23,532 bases of DNA, taken from positions 1-23,532 of the forward strand of contig JBKPDV010000227.1 of NCBI GenBank assembly GCA_046728075.1, in the 5' to 3' direction. The notes beneath the pieces are model-generated. The model saw only the letters and a list, made by a program, of their open reading frames with translations, had not been told where the DNA came from and ran no database searches. Both the position numbers and the translations under genes were made by a program. This stretch comes from JBKPDV01 sp046728075 (lineage in GTDB: Bacteria > Acidobacteriota > Thermoanaerobaculia > UBA5066 > Gp7-AA6). Positions 1 through 7,878 of the stretch are shown here, one piece after another (the stretch's first letter is position 1; every line of letters starts with the position of its first letter).

Positions 1-39
1 TGTCGGTCTCGTGGGCTCGGAGATGTGTATAAGAGACAG
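1..39. other. Sequencing adapter (Nextera read-2) at contig end
   Basis: Positions 6-39 match the 34-base Illumina Nextera read-2 transposase adapter, ending at 21-39 with the 19-base Tn5 mosaic end AGATGTGTATAAGAGACAG. The five bases before it (TGTCG) may be the tail of an index read; that is inference. This is library-preparation sequence left in the assembly, not organism DNA. By chance the mosaic end is in frame with the following gene and supplies an ATG at 25, which creates a false start (M-Y-K-R-Q). Genomic sequence begins at 40. Confidence 0.97.
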
Positions 40-2814
40 CCGCTGGAGATGCTGGGGCTCGACCACGACATCGAGGCGGAACTCGGCATCGATTCGATCA
101 AGCGGGTCGAAATCCTGGGCGCCCTGCAGGAGCGCCTGCCGGCCGCCGTCGTCGCGCGCGTCACGGAACAGATGGAGACGCTGACCCGCGTCAAGACGCT
201 GAACGGCATCGTCGACCGCCTGCTCGCGTCGAGCGGCGCCCCCTCCACCGCCGCGCCCGCTACGACCACGGCAGCCGCACCTGTGGCGCAGCCGTCGGGC
301 GAGCCCGCAACGATCGAGCGGATTCCGCGGTTCCAGATCAGGCCGTTCCGCGAGCCGTTGCCCGATGTCGCGCCCGCCCGGCTTGCCGGACTGTTCCTGG
401 TCACCGAGGACGAACTGGCGGTGGCGCCGTTGGTCGTAGAGGCGTTGAAGGCGCGCGGCGCGACGCCTGCGGTCATCGACCGCGGCGCGCTTGCCGATCC
501 GGCGCTGCTGGACGCGCGGATCGCCGCCGTCGCCGCCGAGCACGGGCCGGTCAGCGGCATCGTCCACTTGGCCCCGCTGTCGCGGCGGCCCGTCGCCACC
601 AGTCTGGCCGAGTGGCGCGCCATGACGGCGATGGACGTCAAATCGCTCTACCATCTGCTGCATGCCTGCGCGGCCGATCTGGTCCGCGCCGCGGGCAAAG
701 GACAGGCCTGGGTCCTCGCGGCGACGGCGATGGGCGGCAGCTACGGCCGTGACGGACGCGACACCGGCGCTGCGGCGAGCGGCGGCGTGTTGGCGATGCT
801 GAAGACGGCCTGCATGGAATGGACCGGCTTGGCGGCCCGCAATGTCGATGTCGATCCGGCGACGCCGCCGGCCGCCATTGCCGCCAGGCTGCTCGACGAG
901 TTCAAGCTTGCGGAGGGTACCGCCGAAATCGGCATCGTCGACGGGCAGCGGACGGCCTTCCGCACGGTCGCGGCATCCTATGACGGAAGCGCACGAGCCG
1001 AGGTAACCCCGACGTCCGACTGGGTCGTGCTGATCACCGGCGGCGCGCGCGGGGTCACCGCCGAGATCGCCTGCGAGCTGGTGCGGCCGGGCATGCGCGT
1101 CGTGGTTGTCGGGCGGACGCCGCTTCCCGAACCTGAATCGGCGGCGATGGCGGCGCTCGCCGACGCGGCGGCCCTGCGCAAGCATTTCATGGGGAACGCC
1201 GGCGGCAATGCGATGACTCCGGCCGCGATCGACCGCGCCGTGCAGAAGGTGATGGCGGAACGCGAAATCGCCCGCAACCTGGCGCGGCTCGCTGCGGCCG
1301 GCGCCGTGATCGACTATCGTGCCGCCGACGTGCGCGACGAGGTTGCCTTCGGCGCCTTGCTCGACGATGTCTACACCACGCACGACCGACTGGATGCGGT
1401 GATCCACGGAGCCGGGATCATCGAGGACAAGCTGATCGTCCACAAGGCGCCCGATTCGTTCGCCCGCGTCTTCGATACCAAGACCGACAGCACCTTCATC
1501 CTCGGCCGGCGGTTGCGGCCCGACACTCTGAAGCTGCTCGTGCTCTTCACGTCGGTTTCCGGGCGCTACGGCAATCGCGGGCAGAGCGACTACGCCGCCG
1601 CCAACGAAACGGTCAATCGTCTCGCCTGGCATCTTCAGGGGCGCTGGCCGGCGGCACGCGTGGTGTCCATCAACTGGGGGCCCTGGGACGCCTCCGGCAT
1701 GGTGACGGCCGAGGTGAAGCGCAAGTTCCGCGAGAAGGGCGTGACGCCCATCGAGCCGGTCCCGGGTCGGCAGTTCTTTGCCGACGAACTGCGCTTCGGC
1801 GCGCCCGGCGACGTCGAGGTGGTCGCCGGCGCCGGACCGTGGCATGCCGAGGCCGCATTGTCGCCTTCGCTTGCGGCGAAGGAAGCGCCAGCCGCGCGTA
1901 GTGCTGCGCCGGCGAACGGCCACACCTCGATCCTGATCGCGGCTCCGACCATGCTGCGCGACGGCTCGGTCTCCGTGGAACACAGCTTCGACGTCGCCAC
2001 GCATCCGTTCCTGAACGACCATCGGCTCGACAACATCCCGGTGCTGCCAGCCGCGGCGGCCATGGAATGGATGGCGCAGCTGGTCCAGGCCGGCTGGCCG
2101 GATTGGGCCGTCCATGAGTTGAGCGACGTGCGGGTCCTCAAGGGGTTCCGGCTCGACGGCGGCGGCGCCAAGCGCGCCTTGTTCCGCGCCCGCGCCTCGA
2201 GTCACGCCGACGCCGGCGCGCTGAAAGTCGCCGCCACGTTCGCGGATCCGCAGAGCGATGCCCTGTACTACAAGGCGGTGGCGACGCTGCTGCCGCGTAT
2301 CGCCGATCCACAAACCGGCGACGTCGCGCTGCTCGCCTCCGGCGAGGCGATCGATACGAGCCGCGCCTATCGCGAGTATCTGTTTCATGGCCCGTGCTTC
2401 CAGCTGCTGACGGCGATCGATCGGTTGAGCGCCGAAGGCGGCGACGCCGGCGTGATCCCGAGCGAGCCGCGCCGCTGGCTCAACGGCCAGCTCGAGCGGC
2501 CGGGCGCCGACAAGTTCAACTGGCTGTTCGATCCGGGCCTGCTCGACGCCGCCTTCCAGCTGGCCCTCGTGTGGGCGCGGGTCTGGCAGAACACGACAGC
2601 GCTGCCCGGGCATCTCGGCCTGATCGCCCGCTACGGCGAGGGCGCCATCGAGGGCCCGTTGCAGCTGCGCATGCGCATCACGCCGCGCACCAACGACTTC
2701 CGCGTCGTCTTCAATGCGACCTTCATCGACCGCAACGGCAACGTGCGGCTGACCATGCAGGACATGGAGTGCCCAAGTTCGCGGGCGCTCAACCGCCTCG
2801 GTGGCACCGCATGA
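40..2814 (+). CDS. PUFA-synthase-like type I polyketide synthase, C-terminal part (ACP-KR-DH), 5' truncated
   Basis: This is the C-terminal 924 residues of an iterative type I PKS of the PfaA/PUFA-synthase kind; the N-terminal part (in the family usually KS, AT and more ACPs) is lost at the contig end. Residues are counted from position 40. An ACP comes first, with phosphopantetheine Ser19 in ELGIDSIKRVEIL. An Ala/Pro/Thr linker (about 65-100) follows. The ketoreductase has a structural subdomain (about 120-310) and a catalytic half starting at the PfaA-style cofactor loop TGGARGVTAE (from 333), with catalytic Ser505 and Tyr518 in SDYAAANE, 13 residues apart as expected. The C-terminal double-hotdog dehydratase (about 640-915) has HPFLNDH with likely catalytic His661, the FHGPCFQ motif, and catalytic Asp836 in LLDAAFQ. 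The usual Gly of HxxxGxxxxP is Asn here. The stop overlaps the next start (ATGA), indicating translational coupling. No enoyl reductase or thioesterase domain is present in the visible part. Confidence 0.93.
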   Translation, partial: PLEMLGLDHDIEAELGIDSIKRVEILGALQERLPAAVVARVTEQMETLTRVKTLNGIVDRLLASSGAPSTAAPATTTAAAPVAQPSGEPATIERIPRFQIRPFREPLPDVAPARLAGLFLVTEDELAVAPLVVEALKARGATPAVIDRGALADPALLDARIAAVAAEHGPVSGIVHLAPLSRRPVATSLAEWRAMTAMDVKSLYHLLHACAADLVRAAGKGQAWVLAATAMGGSYGRDGRDTGAAASGGVLAMLKTACMEWTGLAARNVDVDPATPPAAIAARLLDEFKLAEGTAEIGIVDGQRTAFRTVAASYDGSARAEVTPTSDWVVLITGGARGVTAEIACELVRPGMRVVVVGRTPLPEPESAAMAALADAAALRKHFMGNAGGNAMTPAAIDRAVQKVMAEREIARNLARLAAAGAVIDYRAADVRDEVAFGALLDDVYTTHDRLDAVIHGAGIIEDKLIVHKAPDSFARVFDTKTDSTFILGRRLRPDTLKLLVLFTSVSGRYGNRGQSDYAAANETVNRLAWHLQGRWPAARVVSINWGPWDASGMVTAEVKRKFREKGVTPIEPVPGRQFFADELRFGAPGDVEVVAGAGPWHAEAALSPSLAAKEAPAARSAAPANGHTSILIAAPTMLRDGSVSVEHSFDVATHPFLNDHRLDNIPVLPAAAAMEWMAQLVQAGWPDWAVHELSDVRVLKGFRLDGGGAKRALFRARASSHADAGALKVAATFADPQSDALYYKAVATLLPRIADPQTGDVALLASGEAIDTSRAYREYLFHGPCFQLLTAIDRLSAEGGDAGVIPSEPRRWLNGQLERPGADKFNWLFDPGLLDAAFQLALVWARVWQNTTALPGHLGLIARYGEGAIEGPLQLRMRITPRTNDFRVVFNATFIDRNGNVRLTMQDMECPSSRALNRLGGTA

Positions 2815-5800
2815 CGGATCAATCCGACATCGCCATCATCGGCATGTCCGCCATGTTCGCCAAGGCGGCGGACATGGCGGAATTCTGGCAGAACATTCTC
2901 GACGGCGTCGATGCCGTGCATGAAGCGGACGACGGCTGGGCCTTGCCCTATTACGAGCCGGGCTCGACCGACAACACCCGCATCTACACGCGCAAGGGCG
3001 GCTTCCTGCCGACCCAGGTGGAGTTCGAGCCGACCGAGTTTGGCATCATGCCGAACGCGATCCACACCGCTGACGTCGATCACTTCCTGGCGCTCAAGCT
3101 GGCGCGCGATGCGCTGGTCGACGCCGGCTATGGCGAGCGCGAGTTCGACCGGCAGAACACCGGCGTGATCCTCGGCCGCGGCACGCTGCTCGGCCGCGGC
3201 TACAGTACCGTCGCCCAGCATGTGCAGGTCGACCAGACCATCGAGATCCTCAGGCAGGTGAACCCCGACCTGCCAGCCGACGTCCTGCAGAAGGTGCGCA
3301 CCAAGCTCAAGGAGAGCCTGCCCGTCTTCAATGCCGAGGTGGCGCCCAGCCTCGTGCCGAACGTGATCACCGGCCGCATTGCCAACCGGCTGAACCTGAT
3401 GGGGCCGAACTACATCCTCGACGGCGCCTGCGCCTCGACGCTGCTGGCGGTCGAGCTGGCGATCGCCGAGCTGCGCAGCGGCCGCTGCAACATGGTGCTG
3501 ACCGGCGGCATCCAGTCGGCGACACCGCCGCAGGTCTACATGTTCTTCTGCCAGCTCAACGGCCTGTCGCGGACGAACATCCGGCCGTTCGACGGCGCCG
3601 CCAACGGCACGCTGCTCGGCGAGGGTCTCGGCATCCTCGTGCTCAAGCGGCTGGCCGATGCGGAGCGTGACGACGACCGCATCTATGCCGTGATCAAAGG
3701 CTTGGGCAGCTCCAGCGACGGTCGCGCCCTCGGCCTGCTGGCGCCGCGCGGCGAGGGTCAGGTCCTGGCGCTCGAGCGCGCCTATCAGCAAACCGGCATT
3801 GATCCGGCGACCATCAGCCTGATCGAGGCGCATGGCACCGGCATGCCGCTCGGCGACAAGACGGAGATCGAAACGCTGCAGACAATCTACGGCACCCGCG
3901 GTGACGCGCTGCCGGTCCGCGCGGTCGGTTCTGTCAAATCGATGATCGGCCATTGCATCCCCGCCGCCGGCGCGGCATCGCTCATCAAGACAGCGCTGGC
4001 GCTGCACGACAAGGTGCTGCCGCCGACGATCTGCGACAACGTCAACCCCACCCTCGGCGTCGAGAAGACCTCGGTCTACATCAACAACGCGACGCGGCCC
4101 TGGGTGCATGGCGAAGCCACCCATCTGCGCCGTGCGGTGATCAACTCGTTCGGTTTCGGCGGCGTCAACGCGCACGCCGTCCTGGAGGAGTACCGCCCGA
4201 AGAAAGACGCACCGCAACGGCTGGTGCGCACGAAATGGCCGTCCGAACTGCTGCTGTTCGCCGCCGCGGATCGCGACGGGCTGGTCGGGCGCCTGCAGCA
4301 GGTCAAGGCGGCCGTGGCATCACACCCCGACATGCGCCTCGCCGACCTCGCCTGTGCCCTCGGCCGGTCTGCCGGCGGCGATCATCGTCTCGCCGTCGTC
4401 TGTGCCGATATCGCCGAGGTTCCGGCCAAGCTCGATCAGGCCATTTCGGCTCTGGCGGCTGTCGGCAAGACGAAGCTGTCGGCCCGCGCCGGCCTCTATT
4501 ACGGCGAGGCGAGGACGAGCGCCGAGCGCGGCGGCACCGCCTTCCTCTTCCCCGGCGAGGGTGGCCAGCACCAGAACATGATGGCCGACCTCTGCCTGCA
4601 CCTGCCGCCGGTGCGCGCATGGTTCGACCGCCTCGATGCGGCGCTCGCCGGCTTGGCGCCCTTGCGGCCGAGCCAGGTGATCTTCCCGCCGCCGACCTCG
4701 CTCACGACAGAGGAGCGGCAGCGCCTCGAGCGCGCGTTGCTGAGTCTCGAGGTTGCTTCCGCCGCGGTGTTTACCTCGAGCATGGCGATGCATGAGCTGT
4801 TGAGCGGCCTCGGCGTCGGCTGCGACGTCATGGTCGGCCACAGCACGGGCGAGGTGAGCGCCCTGGCCGCGTCGGGCATCATCCGTCATCGCGGGGAGCA
4901 GGACTACAAGGACGGGACCGTCCGCTTCTATCTCGCCCATCGCGAGCTGGTGAAGACCCGGCGCATTCCCTCCGGCGTCCTCCTCACGGTGGGGGCCGTG
5001 GAGACGACGCACCTGGAACAGATCGTCGCGTCCTTCGGAGGACGCATCCATATCGCGCTGGAGAATTGCCCGAACCAGACGGTGCTGTTCGGCGAGCGGC
5101 CGGACATCGACCAGCTAACGGTCCGCCTGAAGGAAAAAGGCGCGATCTGCATGCCACTGCCGTTCGATCGTGGCTATCACACGCCGCTGATCGCGGAAGC
5201 CGAACCGATCCTCCGTCAGCTCTACGACAATCTCGATGTTGGTTCGGGTCGCGTGCCGGTGGTTAGCTGCACGTCAGCGGAGCCGTTCCCGATTGATCCC
5301 GCCGCAATCCGCGATCTCGCCACGCGCCAGCTCTTCAGCCGCGTCCGGTTCCGCACCGTCGTCGAGAATCTCTATGCTGCCGGTGTGCGGAGTTTCATCG
5401 AAGTTGGTCCGGGATCGAACCTGACGGGTTTCGTGCGGGACACGCTGCAACGGAGGCCGCACCTCGCAGTCGCCTCGAACATGTCCGGCAAGTCAAGCAT
5501 CGCCCAGGTCCAGCGTGTACTGGCGCAACTGTTCGTGCAGGGCATCCACATCAATACGGCACCGCTCTTTGCGCATCGGGCCGTGCAGGAGGTATCCCTT
5601 GCGCCGGCGGCTGCACCAGCAGCCCGAAAGAAGCCGCCGCAGATCCTGGAGACGCTCAATCCTCGGATGCGCTTGGATCCGGCGGTTGCGGGCGAGGTCC
5701 GCGCGCGCATCGCCGGCACCACCGACGGCAGTGCGGTGGCATCGCCTGGTCAGCCGCTCGGCGTCATCAACGAGAGCGTTCGCGCGCCTGCCGCGGCGCC

Positions 5801-7787
5801 TGCGGCGGTCGTCGTGCCGGCCGATCCGCGGGCCGCCGGCGTTCGCGCGCATTTCGATCTCATGCGCGCCTTCCTCGACAGCCAAGCTCGCATCATGGGG
5901 CAGTTCGGGATGGGCGGCGTCACGGCAGCATCCGCGTCGGCCGAGGCCCCGGGAGCAATCGACGATGGCCGCTGGGCCCTACTCGGCCGCGTCGTCGAGC
6001 AGAGCGCCACGCGCCTGGTCTGCGAGCGTCGCTTCACGCTCATCGGCGATCGCTTCCTGCGCGACCACACGCTCGGCTGCATGCCGTCAGCCCGCTATCC
6101 GGAACTGCTGCCGCTCTCGGTGATGCCGTTCACGGTGAGCATGGAGATCCTAGCCGAAGCCGCTACGCGGCTCGCCGGTCCGGGCAGGCGTGTGACGCGG
6201 ATGTACAACGTGCGCGGTTATCGTTGGCTTGCGGCGGACCAGGATGAATTCACCTTGCAGACGACGGCCGAGTTCGTGAGTCCCGAGGGCGGCGGCCGCG
6301 AAACGCATGTCCGTATCTACGAAATCGTGAAGGGTGCGGAAGCGCGCCGCATCCTGGCCTTCGAAGGGCGCGTGGTGCTGGAGGACGAGTTTGCGCCGCC
6401 GCCGGCGCCGATGCCATTCGTGCTGGAAACCGAACAGGCGACCCACTACACGCGGGACATGCTCTATGGCGAAGTCTCGTCAGCTGACATCCGCTACTCC
6501 CCCATGTTCCACGGCGCCTCGTTCCGGGCCGTCACCGGCATCCGTCGCTGGGGCAAAGAAGGCATCGAAGGCGACATGGTCGCGTTGGCGACGGACGGCT
6601 TCTGCGCCGGCAGCGGACGCCCGACGTTCGACATGGATCTCGTCCTGCTTGATGCGGCGAGCCACCTTATCGCCTACTGGGCAACGGAGCGCTTCGGCCT
6701 CGACTCCAGTTCCTTCCCCTTCGCCGTGCAGGACTATCGGCAATACGGTCCGCCGGCTACACCGGGGTCGAAGGTCCTCTGCCGCGTCTGGGTGCGCGTG
6801 CTCGCTGATGGCGGCAAGCCCGCCGGCTTCGAGTTACTTGACCGCCACGGTCGCGTGATCGAGCGGCGCGAAGCGGATGGCCCGGCTTATTTCCCGACGC
6901 CCGACCACTACGATGGATGCCGCATCTATCCGGCCGACGCCTATATCGAAGCTCATTTCGATCTGCTAGACGAGACAGGGCGCGTCATTGCGCGGCTCAC
7001 CGGATGGCATGACCGGTACTTCGAGCCGCCGCGTCAGTACTTTCGTTGCCGTCTGCGTCCGCAGACGGAGTTTCTATCGCAACCGTGGATGCAGGCCGAG
7101 ACGGGACGAGTCTGCCGGCGTATCGACAACCGCTCTGCCGACTATCTTGAGCGCAGCTTCGGAATCTGGAAGCGGGCGCTTGCGCATCTGTCGCTGACCC
7201 AGCGGGAGCGCGCGTTCTGGTACGGCTTGCCGGAGAATGGTTCGCGCCGTACCGAATGGTTGCTGGGCCGCACCGCCGCGAAGGATGCGATCCGGCAGTG
7301 GGCCCAGGAGCGCCATGGCGTGCAACTTGCGCCCGCCGATATAGAAATCCTTCCTGGGCGGCTTGGCGAGCCGCTGGTGACGTGCCCCGCGCTGGCTGAT
7401 TTCGGGCCGGTTCCCGACGTCTCCATCACCCACAGCCGCGGCACAATCATTGCCGCCCTGTCGGCGCCCGGCAGTCGCATCGGCATCGACTTCGCGCGCT
7501 TCGAAGATGTCCGCTCCACGGATCTGCTGAAGAAGTCATTCCTCGCGGAGGAGATTGCGCTGGTAGAAAAGTCGGCAAACGGCAGCGCCGATGCCGCAGT
7601 GCTGCATCTGTGGTGTGCGAAGGAGGCAGCCTCGAAGGCGCAAGGCAAAGGTCTCGGCGGCGAGCCGAGGAATTGGGTTATCGATCGATATGATCCGCGC
7701 ACCGGCCAGATAACGGTGCGCCACGCCGGCGCGTCTTTCCAGGTGCGCATCTGGCAACTAGAGCAAGAGATTCTGGCGGTGTGCTGA
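2811..7787 (+). CDS. Type I polyketide synthase, KS-AT-DH with fused 4'-phosphopantetheinyl transferase
   Basis: The 1658-residue protein starts at the ATG overlapping the previous stop; the same frame is open upstream to 2394 but that stretch is shadow. The ketosynthase (about 4-460) has an intact triad: Cys207 (GACASTL), His341 (HGTG), His381 (KSMIGHC). The acyltransferase (about 575-870) has FPGEGGQ, nucleophile Ser678 in GHSTGE, and His790 in GYHTPL. A linker (about 880-1045) is followed by a double-hotdog dehydratase (about 1060-1360) with His1086 in DHTLG and Asp1281 in LLDAASH, of the type seen in PUFA/enediyne/HglE-like synthases. The C-terminus (about 1440-1658) is an Sfp-type PPTase with GID (Asp1560) and WCAKEAASK (Glu1605, Lys1609). 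There is no ACP and no KR, so it must act on carriers elsewhere, such as the ACP of the upstream protein or the free ACP at 10503-10799. Ala1562 replaces the second acidic residue of the Sfp GIDxE motif. A fused PPTase is known in enediyne PKSs; this domain set without an ACP is unusual. Confidence 0.93.
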   Translation: MTDQSDIAIIGMSAMFAKAADMAEFWQNILDGVDAVHEADDGWALPYYEPGSTDNTRIYTRKGGFLPTQVEFEPTEFGIMPNAIHTADVDHFLALKLARDALVDAGYGEREFDRQNTGVILGRGTLLGRGYSTVAQHVQVDQTIEILRQVNPDLPADVLQKVRTKLKESLPVFNAEVAPSLVPNVITGRIANRLNLMGPNYILDGACASTLLAVELAIAELRSGRCNMVLTGGIQSATPPQVYMFFCQLNGLSRTNIRPFDGAANGTLLGEGLGILVLKRLADAERDDDRIYAVIKGLGSSSDGRALGLLAPRGEGQVLALERAYQQTGIDPATISLIEAHGTGMPLGDKTEIETLQTIYGTRGDALPVRAVGSVKSMIGHCIPAAGAASLIKTALALHDKVLPPTICDNVNPTLGVEKTSVYINNATRPWVHGEATHLRRAVINSFGFGGVNAHAVLEEYRPKKDAPQRLVRTKWPSELLLFAAADRDGLVGRLQQVKAAVASHPDMRLADLACALGRSAGGDHRLAVVCADIAEVPAKLDQAISALAAVGKTKLSARAGLYYGEARTSAERGGTAFLFPGEGGQHQNMMADLCLHLPPVRAWFDRLDAALAGLAPLRPSQVIFPPPTSLTTEERQRLERALLSLEVASAAVFTSSMAMHELLSGLGVGCDVMVGHSTGEVSALAASGIIRHRGEQDYKDGTVRFYLAHRELVKTRRIPSGVLLTVGAVETTHLEQIVASFGGRIHIALENCPNQTVLFGERPDIDQLTVRLKEKGAICMPLPFDRGYHTPLIAEAEPILRQLYDNLDVGSGRVPVVSCTSAEPFPIDPAAIRDLATRQLFSRVRFRTVVENLYAAGVRSFIEVGPGSNLTGFVRDTLQRRPHLAVASNMSGKSSIAQVQRVLAQLFVQGIHINTAPLFAHRAVQEVSLAPAAAPAARKKPPQILETLNPRMRLDPAVAGEVRARIAGTTDGSAVASPGQPLGVINESVRAPAAAPAAVVVPADPRAAGVRAHFDLMRAFLDSQARIMGQFGMGGVTAASASAEAPGAIDDGRWALLGRVVEQSATRLVCERRFTLIGDRFLRDHTLGCMPSARYPELLPLSVMPFTVSMEILAEAATRLAGPGRRVTRMYNVRGYRWLAADQDEFTLQTTAEFVSPEGGGRETHVRIYEIVKGAEARRILAFEGRVVLEDEFAPPPAPMPFVLETEQATHYTRDMLYGEVSSADIRYSPMFHGASFRAVTGIRRWGKEGIEGDMVALATDGFCAGSGRPTFDMDLVLLDAASHLIAYWATERFGLDSSSFPFAVQDYRQYGPPATPGSKVLCRVWVRVLADGGKPAGFELLDRHGRVIERREADGPAYFPTPDHYDGCRIYPADAYIEAHFDLLDETGRVIARLTGWHDRYFEPPRQYFRCRLRPQTEFLSQPWMQAETGRVCRRIDNRSADYLERSFGIWKRALAHLSLTQRERAFWYGLPENGSRRTEWLLGRTAAKDAIRQWAQERHGVQLAPADIEILPGRLGEPLVTCPALADFGPVPDVSITHSRGTIIAALSAPGSRIGIDFARFEDVRSTDLLKKSFLAEEIALVEKSANGSADAAVLHLWCAKEAASKAQGKGLGGEPRNWVIDRYDPRTGQITVRHAGASFQVRIWQLEQEILAVC

Positions 7788-7815
7788 AAGACGGCTAGCG
7801 AAGAGGAAGAGGTTG

Positions 7816-7878
7816 ATGCGTACCATGACCGAAAGCGAGACGACTGCATTCGAAACTCCAATGGAGCCGCGGCAATGA
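7816..7878 (+). CDS. Possible 20-residue leader ORF coupled to the phosphatase-family gene
   Basis: In the 87-base gap after the synthase gene, a purine-rich Shine-Dalgarno stretch (GAGGAAGAGG, 7803-7812) precedes an ATG at 7816. A 20-codon ORF ends in TGA at 7876-7878, overlapping the next gene's ATG by ATGA. The peptide is acidic/polar (MRTMTESETTAF...) with no recognisable domain. It may only serve to deliver ribosomes to the downstream start. It could also be chance: the downstream ATG has its own GGAG at 7863-7866 with 8-base spacing. Confidence 0.3.
   Translation: MRTMTESETTAFETPMEPRQ

Noticed and set aside
2394..2810. Upstream extension of the second synthase protein (in-frame ATG at 2394)
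   Set aside because: The 139 extra residues are Arg/Ala-rich antisense-type shadow of the preceding dehydratase. The ATG at 2811 gives a canonical KS N-terminus and an ATGA overlap.
40..2814. Standard EPA/DHA pfa locus
   Set aside because: No PfaB, PfaC or PfaD homologue follows; the next gene has a KS-AT-DH-PPTase arrangement and the accessory genes differ.
2631..4217. Long minus-strand frame (528 codons) opposite the KS region
   Set aside because: Low-complexity His/Arg/Ala/Asp composition and full overlap with a well-supported KS domain; typical of high-GC antisense open frames.
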